The notes beneath the pieces are model-generated. The model did not search any database and had not been told where the DNA came from. It was given only the letters and a program-made list of their open reading frames with translations. Of a stretch of DNA of 64,000 nucleotides, positions 7,982 through 16,352 are shown one piece after another. The translations under genes were made by a program, and so were the position numbers. Source of the stretch: Bacteroidota bacterium (lineage in GTDB: Bacteria; Bacteroidota; Bacteroidia; Chitinophagales; Chitinophagaceae). Positions within the stretch are counted from its first letter, which is position 1; every line of letters starts with the position of its first letter. The stretch spans positions 62,001-126,000 of the forward strand of contig JAFDXG010000062.1 of NCBI GenBank assembly GCA_018268105.1. The letters run 5' to 3'.

Positions 7982-8434
7982 ATGGCATTGGAACAAAATA
8001 TAAATGAGCAATTAAAGCAGGCAATGCTTGCTAAAGATGAGAAAAGATTGAGAGGGCTTCGAGCAATAAAAGCTGCTATTATTTTGGCTAAAACTGCAGA
8101 AGGAGCAGGTGGGCAGGTATCAGCCGAAGATGAAATCAAAATGTTGCAGAAACTTGTTAAACAGCGGAAAGACTCGCTGGAAATATATCTGCAGCAAAAC
8201 AGATCAGATCTTGCACAAAAAGAACAGGAGGAAATAGAAGTTATTGATGCCTTTCTTCCGAAACAGTTATCGGAAGATGAATTGAAAGAAGCACTTACAA
8301 AAATTATAGCAGAAACAGGGTCGGTTTCCCCGGCAGATATGGGTAAAGTAATGGGTGCTGCTACCAGGCTACTTGCGGGTAAGGCAGACGGGAAAACAAT
8401 CAGTACAATGGTAAAATCGCTTTTAGCAAAATAG
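7982..8434 (+). CDS. GatB/YqeY domain-containing protein
   Basis: This 150-aa protein is a full-length match to the YqeY family: MALEQNINEQLKQAM at the N-terminus, LRGLRAIKAAI, the QRKDSLEIYLQQNRSDLA region (about 57-74), and SPADMGKVMGAATRLLAGKADGK near the C-terminus. The domain also forms the tail of GatB, the tRNA-dependent amidotransferase subunit, where it contacts tRNA. Stand-alone YqeY proteins are proposed tRNA-binding or amidotransferase-related factors but have no proven function. The cvpA-like gene follows after 27 bp and is probably co-transcribed. Confidence 0.92.
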   Translation: MALEQNINEQLKQAMLAKDEKRLRGLRAIKAAIILAKTAEGAGGQVSAEDEIKMLQKLVKQRKDSLEIYLQQNRSDLAQKEQEEIEVIDAFLPKQLSEDELKEALTKIIAETGSVSPADMGKVMGAATRLLAGKADGKTISTMVKSLLAK

Positions 8435-8461
8435 TATTGTCGTTATTATTCCTTTCAGCAA

Positions 8462-9001
8462 ATGTGGATTGATATTATTTTCCTTTTCCTCATTGTCGTT
8501 GCGGCTGTCAAAGGAATCCGCAAAGGAATGATAATGGCAGTTTTTACATTTACCGGCTGGTTCATTGGTATTGCCGCTGCCCTGAAGTTATCGGTATTTG
8601 TGGCATCGTACCTCCGGCATCATACAAATATTGGCATCAAGTGGTTGCCACTGCTTGCGTTTCTCCTGGTTTTTGTTGCGGCTGTTTTATTGGTTCAATT
8701 TGCCGGCAAAGCTATGGAGGGTGTGCTTAATATTTCCATGCTGGGTTGGGTAAACCGAATAGGCGGAATATTAATGTACACTGCTATATACACACTTGCG
8801 TTCAGTGTAGTATTGTTTTACCTGGAGAAGATGAATCTAATCAGTGCTAAGATGATTAAAGAAAGCAGAGCGTATGATATGATTGGCGGGCTTGGTCCTT
8901 CAGTGATTGAGGTTGTAGGATCTGTAATTCCAGTCTTTAAGAATATGTTTCATGAATTAGAACAATTTTTTGAAGAATTGGGCAAGAAACATTTATTGTA
9001 A
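8462..9001 (+). CDS. CvpA family membrane protein
   Basis: A 179-aa inner-membrane protein with four hydrophobic segments (about 3-22, 25-48, 62-84 and 99-122). The N-terminal WIDIIFLFLIVVAAVKGIRKGMIMAVFTFTGW pattern, with a conserved G-x-x-K/R-G turn after the first helix, is typical of CvpA, named for colicin V production in E. coli. In other bacteria CvpA supports envelope integrity. The C-terminal cytoplasmic helix (about 150-179) is amphipathic. Its last 9 bp overlap the 3' end of lptC on the opposite strand, so the two transcripts converge. Confidence 0.88.
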   Translation: MWIDIIFLFLIVVAAVKGIRKGMIMAVFTFTGWFIGIAAALKLSVFVASYLRHHTNIGIKWLPLLAFLLVFVAAVLLVQFAGKAMEGVLNISMLGWVNRIGGILMYTAIYTLAFSVVLFYLEKMNLISAKMIKESRAYDMIGGLGPSVIEVVGSVIPVFKNMFHELEQFFEELGKKHLL

Positions 9002-9652
9002 TACAGGCTTGTGAGTGGTGTCTCTGTTTGCGGGAACCCCGTCCTCCTTCAATGCAGAATCTGTAACACTGAACCCCGATTCAGGCATAGGTAGAATTCC
9101 CTCTGTCGGTTCTTTCAGCACAATTGTTTTAAAATCCTGGCTTGCAGTAAATCCTTTTTTTGCAGGTATAACAGTGCCATCTTTTTTTGTTATTAATGCG
9201 GGCTTATCAGTATAAAATTGTTGTTTATTCTGATCCCACCACAGTTCCTTGCACCTTACGGTATCCTGATTAAATTTTTGGATAGCTACCACGCTATCCT
9301 TTAAGAAAGCTTTATTTTGTCCTTCTATATATCTCCCGAATTTGGCATCTAAAATACTTTCAATCTGCAGAGAGTCATTAAAAAAATCAACATGAAGAGT
9401 ATTGGGAAATTCTACCCGGGGCAGGGTGTCCTGGTAGCGATTCATTACCGGTGCGGTAAGCCTTGACTTGACTTTGCCTGACTGACTATAAAAGAGTTCA
9501 ATTTTTTTAGCTTCATCCACCCCCATTTTTTTCCTCGTAAACTCTCTTATTTCTTTTTCATCATTTTCACAAGCGGATACTATCAGGATTAAAGACAGTA
9601 CAGCCAAAAAAAATAAACAGGAGGAACTGCTCGTATGGTTGCCGGCAGACAT
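8993..9652 (-). CDS. lptC: LPS export periplasmic protein LptC
   Basis: A 219-aa protein with an N-terminal hydrophobic anchor (about 10-27) followed by a Cys in SACENDEKE, so it may be a lipoprotein. Residues 40-190 form a beta-jellyroll LptC/OstA-like domain, with KIELFYSQSGKVKSRLTAPVMNRY and DAKFGRYIEGQNKAFLKDSVVAIQKFNQDTVRCKELWWDQ-type repeats that are diagnostic of LptC in Bacteroidota. It relays lipopolysaccharide or lipooligosaccharide from the LptBFG transporter to LptA. It is directly preceded (0-1 bp) by the outer-membrane barrel gene and coaX, an arrangement seen in related genomes. Confidence 0.88.
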   Translation of the reverse strand: MSAGNHTSSSSCLFFLAVLSLILIVSACENDEKEIREFTRKKMGVDEAKKIELFYSQSGKVKSRLTAPVMNRYQDTLPRVEFPNTLHVDFFNDSLQIESILDAKFGRYIEGQNKAFLKDSVVAIQKFNQDTVRCKELWWDQNKQQFYTDKPALITKKDGTVIPAKKGFTASQDFKTIVLKEPTEGILPMPESGFSVTDSALKEDGVPANRDTTHKPVLQ

Positions 9653-10963
9653 TTATTGATATGTACGTTTAATAAACCAAATATCACTTAGCGACAAGCC
9701 AATTGAAATTCGGTAAAAGCTTTCTCTGAGCGAATTGTTTTTATTTCCTCTTGCACCGATTTCAAATGAAGTATTAATAGTAGTGTATTGTCCGGAATAG
9801 AGGCTATATCCATATTTACGCACCGGCAATGAAGCTCCGAATGTGAAAGCATACATAGGGAGATTTTTATTAATCGTAACATAATCCGGTCCGATATAAA
9901 AACCCGCACGATATTGTACCTGTCCCCAGTATTTGTTGCTTTTATAATTGGGTATAACTCCTGCACCAACACGAAACAACCAGGTGTTTTTTACTTCGTC
10001 TCCCTGGTCGAAATACCGGTATTCTTTCCAGTTGGTAATATTGTACTCTGCGGATATTGACCAGGTCAGTTCTTTTTCCAGGGAAAAGCCAAATCCATAA
10101 CTCGAAGGGGTGATGATTTTGCCGTTATCTTTTGGAGAAAAATAAACACTATCCTTAGGTGTTTCACCTGAAGTGCTGCTGTATTCAAAAGTTTCTCTTG
10201 AAATAGTTCTTGTTGCGGACAAACTGTTTTTGAATTGTGCAGATGCTCCAAGTTTGAGAAGAATATCTTTTCTTAAATGAGTGGAGTACTGTACCCCGGT
10301 TTGCAGAAATAAACCTCCAAAATGAGTACTGTCAGACCATTTTCCTTTTTCATAATACACCGTGTCGTTAAGCATCATACGCTCAGTAACATAGTTCTTA
10401 TTTCCAAATGCATATCCGGCATTTATACCAACGGTAAAATGCTTGCTTCCAAACCCTGTTCCAATATAGGTTTGGTACATTCCTCCATCGCCCCTGTATT
10501 TAGTTTGAATACTGTCAATACCGGGTAGCCGTGTATTCTGTTGCAACTGATAGCTGATTCTTGAAACAGGACGTATGCCAATATTCATGCCCCAGTTGTG
10601 TTTTTTAGCTAATGGAAATCCTACCTGTATGTACGAGGGGATGAGATAGCCTGAGTTATAAGTACGCACAGGACTGGTGGTTTTCAGGTTTCTTCCTGTA
10701 TAATCCAACCCTACATCAAATGTGGTATACTTAAGCCTTGCATAGGAAGCCGGATTGGCAAAGTTGACTGTAACAGGATCGTAATAAGCGACAGAAGTTC
10801 CGCCTGCTGCCCGGTTTACAATGTTTTGACCGGGAATCAAATCCCCAAGTCCATAACGGGAATAGGGGGAATTTTCCTGAGCTGAAACCAAATTATATTG
10901 GGCTGATATTAACAGGCAGAATAAAAATAATTTTCTACAGTTAGTTATACTCACTGATCGCAT
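9653..10963 (-). CDS. outer-membrane beta-barrel protein (FadL/PorV-like)
   Basis: A 436-aa protein with a signal peptide (about 1-28, cut near VSAQEN) and alternating amphipathic strands throughout, with aromatic-rich strand ends, as in outer-membrane barrels. The start ENSPYSRYGLGDLIPGQNIVNRAAGGTSVAYYDPVTVNFANPASYA resembles the FadL-like family, in which an NPA motif lies near the N-terminus. Its role is not known; its place between coaX and lptC, overlapping coaX by 23 bp and touching lptC, suggests co-expression and perhaps a role in envelope lipid traffic, but that is inference. The C-terminal residues do not form a classical terminal Phe. Confidence 0.8.
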   Translation of the reverse strand: MRSVSITNCRKLFLFCLLISAQYNLVSAQENSPYSRYGLGDLIPGQNIVNRAAGGTSVAYYDPVTVNFANPASYARLKYTTFDVGLDYTGRNLKTTSPVRTYNSGYLIPSYIQVGFPLAKKHNWGMNIGIRPVSRISYQLQQNTRLPGIDSIQTKYRGDGGMYQTYIGTGFGSKHFTVGINAGYAFGNKNYVTERMMLNDTVYYEKGKWSDSTHFGGLFLQTGVQYSTHLRKDILLKLGASAQFKNSLSATRTISRETFEYSSTSGETPKDSVYFSPKDNGKIITPSSYGFGFSLEKELTWSISAEYNITNWKEYRYFDQGDEVKNTWLFRVGAGVIPNYKSNKYWGQVQYRAGFYIGPDYVTINKNLPMYAFTFGASLPVRKYGYSLYSGQYTTINTSFEIGARGNKNNSLRESFYRISIGLSLSDIWFIKRTYQ

Positions 10964-11660
10964 ACAAACCTTTATATATTAAATGAGGGTCTGCAAATAT
11001 CTTATTTTTCATGAGTTGAGCAAAATAGGGTGAATCGCCACCGGTTAAAAGCACGTTAAAGTTGTTGTATCTTTCTGAATATGCGTCTATTATGCCATCA
11101 ATTTCTTTTGCCATACCCAGTATTACCCCACTGGTTATATTGGTTCTGGTGTCATATCCCACTAATGGAAAATTCCAGTCTGACTTTACCAGGGGCAGCC
11201 TGGCAGTATAATCCCGCAATGATTTTAACCTCATTTCCATACCCGGCGAGATGCCGCCACCTAAAAATTGCTTGAATTTATCTATGAAATTATAAGTAAT
11301 GCAAGTGCCTAAGCCAATTACAAGATTGTGTTTCCCCGGAAACAGTTCAACTGCTGCAGCGGATAGTGCAAGCCTGTCTGCTCCTATAGTTTCTGGTCTG
11401 GTTACAGTTGCAGAAAATGGAAGTTTTGTTTTATCCGACAGCAGATGAAACCTGGATTGTGATGCTAACAGGTCTTCAATTTTTTTATCGTGCTCAATTA
11501 CAGATGACAATATAGTTTTTTCCGGATGTATTTTATCCAGTAAACTTTTAACAGTATCTATTTCACCATTGTTCAAAACAGATTCATATTCAAAATCCCG
11601 GTCATTAAAAACACCATACTTGAGCCTTGTATTTCCAAAGTCGAAACAAACCGTAGTCAT
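10941..11660 (-). CDS. coaX: type III pantothenate kinase
   Basis: The 239-aa enzyme phosphorylates pantothenate in the first step of coenzyme A synthesis. It has the ASKHA-fold motifs of CoaX: DFGNTRLKYG near residue 6 (ATP phosphate loop), RPETIGADRLALSAAA (about 93-108) with the catalytic Asp, IGLGTCITYN and GGGISPGMEMRLKSL (about 137-150). I placed the start at 11660, where MTTVCFDFGNTR matches the family; the frame extends 17 codons further up without similarity. It overlaps the next gene by 23 bp. A perfect 7-bp inverted repeat (11687-11693 and 11700-11706) lies 26 bp upstream. Confidence 0.95.
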   Translation of the reverse strand: MTTVCFDFGNTRLKYGVFNDRDFEYESVLNNGEIDTVKSLLDKIHPEKTILSSVIEHDKKIEDLLASQSRFHLLSDKTKLPFSATVTRPETIGADRLALSAAAVELFPGKHNLVIGLGTCITYNFIDKFKQFLGGGISPGMEMRLKSLRDYTARLPLVKSDWNFPLVGYDTRTNITSGVILGMAKEIDGIIDAYSERYNNFNVLLTGGDSPYFAQLMKNKIFADPHLIYKGLYAISEYN

Positions 11661-11686
11661 TTTGTATTCTTTACTATAAGTGGCTA

Positions 11687-11706
11687 CCTGTATCTGCATA
11701 TACAGG
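11687..11706. repeat. operator-like palindrome upstream of coaX
   Basis: CCTGTAT (11687-11693) and ATACAGG (11700-11706) form a perfect inverted repeat with a 6-bp spacer, 27 bp before the coaX start. The size fits a dimeric repressor site. No regulator is known; chance is possible. Confidence 0.25.
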
Positions 11707-11925
11707 GTCAATAAATGAGTTGTAAAATACCTGATTTTATTTTCACTTCATAAAAAATATCTGCTAATTGTTTAGCCCGCCCCTGGCGAAAAGTTCATTA
11801 TACAGGATAAACATTAATTTTGCAGATTTCTCTTGAATATTTATTAATGCTTTTTTCAGTCAAGAGGAACTCCCGTAAAATTTTCCATTCGTCCATTGTG
11901 TATTTTAAGAATGAAAAATTTCATG

Positions 11926-11933
11926 TACGTTTG
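11926..11933 (+). promoter_or_regulatory. -7 box 4 nt before the glucosidase start
   Basis: TACGTTTG is an exact TAnnTTTG match, separated from the ATG at 11938 by only AATT. No TTG is found at the -33 position. If used, transcription would begin at or next to the start codon, giving a leaderless mRNA. Confidence 0.35.
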
Positions 11934-11937
11934 AATT

Positions 11938-14607
11938 ATGACCGCAGAACATCAGCGCCTTTCGGCAAATGCATCAAGAAAAATACCCCTCGAACAATGG
12001 GGCCCATATTTGAGTGAAAGGCAGTGGGGGACTGTCCGTGAAGACTATAGTGATAATGGTGATGCCTGGAATTATTTTCCATTTAAACATTCTCACTGCC
12101 GGGCTTACCGTTGGGGCGAAGACGGGCTTGCAGGCATCTGCGATTTTTTTGGTAACCTTTGTTTTGCCATTGCACTCTGGAATGGTAAAGATAAAATATT
12201 AAAGGAGCGATTATTCGGATTGGGAAACGGGGAAGGTAATCACGGTGAAGATGTAAAAGAATTATACCATCATCTGGATAATATACCTACTCACTATTAT
12301 ATGGAATACCTGTATAAGTATCCGCATCAGGCATTCCCTTATGAAGATTTACTGGAGAAAAACCGGACGCGTTCACGCCTGGATCCCGAGTATGAAATAC
12401 TTGATACAGGGGTGTTTGACAACAGTGAATATTTTGATGTACTGGTAACTTACGCTAAACAAAGTTCGCAAGATATCTATATCAAAATCAATATCCACAA
12501 CCGTGGAAATAAACCGGCTCATATTACGGTATTGCCTACGCTGTGGTTTTACAACAGATGGAGCAATGCAGATACAAACAAAAAGCCCGAGATCAGTTAC
12601 TCCGGAAGAAATACGGTTAAATCTGTACACCATCGCCTGGGTACCTATTATTTTTATTTTCAAAAACCCGACGATTGTTTGTTTACCGAAAACGATACCA
12701 ATACTGAAAAGATTGGTGGGGCGCCAAATACAACACCATTTTTAAAAGATGCTTTTCATGATGCAATTATAAGCCGTGAGAACCTGAAAGCGTTACGTAA
12801 TAAAAAGACAGGCACAAAATTCTCTCCGGTATATAAAATGAAAATTCAGGGGGGGGCATCAAAAACTATTTATTGCAGGCTTAGTAATAAACATGTTGAA
12901 ACTCCATTTGCAATTGGCTTTGAAGATATATTTATTGCCCGTAAAAGAGAAGCTGATGATTTCTATGCCGCTATATTGCCCGGAGGGCTTGATGAAGATA
13001 TGGCGCGTATTCAGCGGCAGGCTTTAGCAGGATTGCTATGGAGCAAACAATATTATCACTTTGATGTGGAAAGATGGCTCACTACCAGCGATGGAATAAG
13101 CCCGGTGAGCTCAGGAAAACTGCATGGACGAAACCACGACTGGAAACATTTGAAAAACCAGGATATAATTGCTATGCCAGACAAATGGGAGTATCCCTGG
13201 TATGCTGCCTGGGACCTGGCTTTTCATTGCATTTCTATGGCTGTTGCAGATCCATGCTTTGCAAAGCATCAGTTGCTGCTCATTATGCGGGAATGGTATA
13301 TGAAGCCCGATGGTCAATTGCCGGCGTATGAATGGAATTTTGGCGATGTGAACCCCCCGGTACAGGGATGGGCAGCTTTGCAGGTTTATTATATTGAAAA
13401 AAAGAAGGAGGGAAAAGGAGATATCGTTTTTCTAAAAAAGATTTTTCAAAAACTGCTTATCAATTTTACCTGGTGGATGAACCGAAAGGATGTAAAAGGT
13501 AATAATCTTTTTGAAGGTGGCTTTCTTGGTTTAGATAATATTGGTGTATTTAACCGTAGCTCAAGCCTGGGCAGCAATATGCACCTGGAGCAGGCTGACG
13601 GTACGAGCTGGATGGCAATGTATGCGCTGAATATGATGGATATGGCCCTGGAGATTGCCGTTCATGATAAAGCATTTGAAGATACTGCCACAAAATTTTT
13701 TGAACAGTTTGTACTTATTGCAGAAGCACTCAACATACATGGACTCTGGAATGAAGAGGATAAATTTTTTTATGACACGCTTTCTATTGACGGATCAGGC
13801 CCGCTACAATTGCGCATCCAGTCTATAGTTGGGCTTACCACGCTTTTTGCTGTTTCCAATATTGAGAAAAAGGCACTGATTAAACTCGAAGATTTCAGAA
13901 AGCGTATGAAATGGTTTGAAAACTACCGAAAAAAGAACAACCTGTTTTGGCCAAATGAAGAGGATAGTGATGGGGCATCCATACTATTATCCATGCTGCC
14001 AAAGGACCGGTTAGCGCATTTGCTGAAACGTTTATTAAACGAAGATGAATTTTTATCAAACGGTGGGATACGTGCTTTATCAAAATATCACGAGAAAAAT
14101 CCTTATGCAGTAACAATCAACGGGGTATCCTATACAGCACAGTATGACCCCGGAGACTCTACCTCTGATTTTTATGGAGGTAATTCCAACTGGCGGGGAC
14201 CCGTATGGATGCCTATTAACTATCTGATCATTCAGTCTATCAGAAAATATGGCGCTTTTTATGATGATAGCTTTAGAGTAGAATGTCCAACCGGCTCAGG
14301 AATTTTTATGACCTTAAGCGAGGTGGCCGACGAATTGACAAAGCGGGTAATCAGTCTTTTCAAAAAAGATGCGGATGGCAACAGAAAGCTATTTGGAGAT
14401 TACAGTCAATTTTATAAAAAGAAGGAAAACGGGCACCTTGTTTTATTTTATGAATATTTTCATGGTGATAATGGGCGTGGTCTTGGAGCAAGCCATCAAA
14501 CCGGATGGACATCCCTGGTGGCGGAATTGATTAATGAACTGCATCATAGTACTGGTAAGTCCCCTCATGTTCCGGAACCTATAGTTTCTGAAAAAACTAT
14601 ATTGTAA
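11938..14607 (+). CDS. GH63-type glucosidase (MGH1-like domain)
   Basis: An 889-aa protein without signal peptide, so probably cytoplasmic. It begins with a WGPYLSERQWGTVREDYS motif typical of this bacterial glucosidase family, then a beta-sandwich (to about 330) and an (alpha/alpha)6 barrel (about 350-870). Diagnostic GH63 segments are GDVNPPVQGWA, LEQADGTSWMAMYALNM, and GNSNWRGPVWMPINYL (Asn751 onward), near the acid/base and substrate-binding residues. Family members hydrolyse alpha-glucosides; eukaryotic GH63 trims glucose from N-glycans, while bacterial ones act on short alpha-glucosyl sugars such as mannosylglycerate or oligosaccharides. The exact substrate here is unknown. It is monocistronic, upstream of lysS. 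Confidence 0.88.
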   Translation: MTAEHQRLSANASRKIPLEQWGPYLSERQWGTVREDYSDNGDAWNYFPFKHSHCRAYRWGEDGLAGICDFFGNLCFAIALWNGKDKILKERLFGLGNGEGNHGEDVKELYHHLDNIPTHYYMEYLYKYPHQAFPYEDLLEKNRTRSRLDPEYEILDTGVFDNSEYFDVLVTYAKQSSQDIYIKINIHNRGNKPAHITVLPTLWFYNRWSNADTNKKPEISYSGRNTVKSVHHRLGTYYFYFQKPDDCLFTENDTNTEKIGGAPNTTPFLKDAFHDAIISRENLKALRNKKTGTKFSPVYKMKIQGGASKTIYCRLSNKHVETPFAIGFEDIFIARKREADDFYAAILPGGLDEDMARIQRQALAGLLWSKQYYHFDVERWLTTSDGISPVSSGKLHGRNHDWKHLKNQDIIAMPDKWEYPWYAAWDLAFHCISMAVADPCFAKHQLLLIMREWYMKPDGQLPAYEWNFGDVNPPVQGWAALQVYYIEKKKEGKGDIVFLKKIFQKLLINFTWWMNRKDVKGNNLFEGGFLGLDNIGVFNRSSSLGSNMHLEQADGTSWMAMYALNMMDMALEIAVHDKAFEDTATKFFEQFVLIAEALNIHGLWNEEDKFFYDTLSIDGSGPLQLRIQSIVGLTTLFAVSNIEKKALIKLEDFRKRMKWFENYRKKNNLFWPNEEDSDGASILLSMLPKDRLAHLLKRLLNEDEFLSNGGIRALSKYHEKNPYAVTINGVSYTAQYDPGDSTSDFYGGNSNWRGPVWMPINYLIIQSIRKYGAFYDDSFRVECPTGSGIFMTLSEVADELTKRVISLFKKDADGNRKLFGDYSQFYKKKENGHLVLFYEYFHGDNGRGLGASHQTGWTSLVAELINELHHSTGKSPHVPEPIVSEKTIL

Positions 14608-14651
14608 TTATTCTGTTTTTCAGCAGGAAAGAAATGCCTGCTTTTATATGC

Positions 14652-14682
14652 TTTGCAGGCTTCGGACTAACCAGTACCTTTG
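14652..14682 (+). promoter_or_regulatory. lysS promoter
   Basis: TTTG (14652-14655), a 19-nt spacer, and TACCTTTG (14675-14682) give a perfect Bacteroidota housekeeping promoter 25 bp before the lysS ATG. The predicted leader is about 20 nt. Confidence 0.75.
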
Positions 14683-14707
14683 CCCCACTTTATAACAAGT
14701 AAGTGCA

Positions 14708-16261
14708 ATGACTACACAACAATTGTCTGAACAGGAAATTATACGCAGAGAAAAAAGAGCTGAATTGGAAAAAATGGGGATCAATCCCTATCCGCCTGAA
14801 GCTTTTCCGGTTTCACATACTGCGGTTTATATAAAAAATAATTTTTCGGAAGCGACTAAAGATACATTCAGTCAGATCAGCTTTGCCGGTCGGTTGATGA
14901 GTATACGCGATATGGGAAAAGCCTCGTTCGCAGTTCTACAGGATCATACCGGACGCATTCAGATATATATGAAGCGCGATGACCTTTGCCCGGGTGAAGA
15001 TAAAACCCTGTATAATACCGTTTGGAAAAAGCTGCTTGATATTGGCGATATTATTGGAGTGAAAGGGTATGGGTTCACCACAAAGACAGGCGAAATTTCC
15101 ATTCACGTAACAGCGTTTACTATTTTATCTAAATCGCTGAAACCCCTGCCTATTGTGAAAGAAGCCGAAGGTCAGAGTTTTGATGCAGTTACTGATCCAG
15201 AGTTCAGATACCGGCAACGCTATGCTGATCTTGTTATTAATCCACAATTGAAAGACAGTTTTATCAAGCGCACGATAATGATAAATACAATACGTGAGTT
15301 TCTTAACGGTCATGGGGCTTTGGAAGTAGATACACCGGTGTTGCAAAGTATCCCCGGCGGCGCTGCAGCAAGACCATTTATAACACATCACAATGCACTG
15401 GATATCCCGCTATATCTGCGTATTGCCAATGAACTTTATCTGAAAAGATTGATTGTGGGCGGTTTTCATTGGGTGTATGAGTTTAGCAGAAACTTTCGTA
15501 ATGAAGGAATGGATCGTACTCACAATCCGGAATTTACCATTCTTGAATTTTATGTGGCCTACCAGGACTATTTCTGGATGATGAATACAACAGAGAATCT
15601 CATGGAGCAGGTGGCGCTGGCAATGCACAATACCACTGATGTGCAGGTAGGCGATAAAATAATCAGTTTCAAAGCTCCTTTCGAACGCATATCTATATTC
15701 GATGCCATTAAAGCGCATACAGGCACCGATATTAGTAATATGAACGAAGAGGAACTAAGACAGTTTTGCAGGGAACAGCATATTGACACGAAACCCAATA
15801 TGGGAAGAGGAAAGCTGATAGATGAAATATTCGGAGAAAAATGTGAGCATCATTATATACAACCTACATTTATTATTGACTATCCTGTTGAAATGAGCCC
15901 GCTTACCAAAAAACACAGGACTAAACCAGGGCTGGTGGAAAGATTTGAGTTGATGATTAATGGGAAGGAGATAGCCAATGCCTACTCGGAGCTTAACGAT
16001 CCCGTGGATCAGAGGGAGCGTTTTGAAGAACAGGTGAAACTTATGGAGCGTGGCGATGACGAAGCCATGTTTATAGATTATGATTTCCTGAGGGCACTGG
16101 AATATGGTATGCCCCCCACTGCCGGTATTGGTATTGGTATTGATCGGTTGTGTATGCTGCTAACCAATCAGGCCTCTATACAGGATGTATTATTCTTTCC
16201 GCAGATGCGGCCCGAAAGGAAAGATGTACAAACCACTGCCGCATTGGAGCCTCAGGAATAA
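14708..16261 (+). CDS. lysS: lysine--tRNA ligase, class II
   Basis: The 517-aa enzyme charges tRNA-Lys with lysine. It has the N-terminal OB-fold anticodon-binding domain (about 60-165, with FAGRLMSIRDMGKASFAVLQD), class II motif 2 FRNEGMDRTHNPEFTILEFY (about 262-281) and motif 3 GIGIGIDRLCMLL (about 479-491). HRTKPGLVERFELMINGKEIANAYSELNDP is typical for LysRS. The length agrees with bacterial enzymes of about 500 residues. A consensus promoter lies directly upstream. It is followed by a 91-bp gap and an S9 peptidase gene on the same strand, with no obvious terminator between. Confidence 0.97.
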   Translation: MTTQQLSEQEIIRREKRAELEKMGINPYPPEAFPVSHTAVYIKNNFSEATKDTFSQISFAGRLMSIRDMGKASFAVLQDHTGRIQIYMKRDDLCPGEDKTLYNTVWKKLLDIGDIIGVKGYGFTTKTGEISIHVTAFTILSKSLKPLPIVKEAEGQSFDAVTDPEFRYRQRYADLVINPQLKDSFIKRTIMINTIREFLNGHGALEVDTPVLQSIPGGAAARPFITHHNALDIPLYLRIANELYLKRLIVGGFHWVYEFSRNFRNEGMDRTHNPEFTILEFYVAYQDYFWMMNTTENLMEQVALAMHNTTDVQVGDKIISFKAPFERISIFDAIKAHTGTDISNMNEEELRQFCREQHIDTKPNMGRGKLIDEIFGEKCEHHYIQPTFIIDYPVEMSPLTKKHRTKPGLVERFELMINGKEIANAYSELNDPVDQRERFEEQVKLMERGDDEAMFIDYDFLRALEYGMPPTAGIGIGIDRLCMLLTNQASIQDVLFFPQMRPERKDVQTTAALEPQE

Positions 16262-16352
16262 AAGTATAGTTTGGCTCTCAAATGTTTTCATACATGAGGT
16301 ATGATGATTCTATTTTGGGAATAAAATATTTTCTGCATTTAACCTTTTCACC

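Noticed and set aside
13074..13331. 85-aa frame inside the glucosidase gene
   Set aside because: It is fully inside a well-supported conserved gene in another frame.
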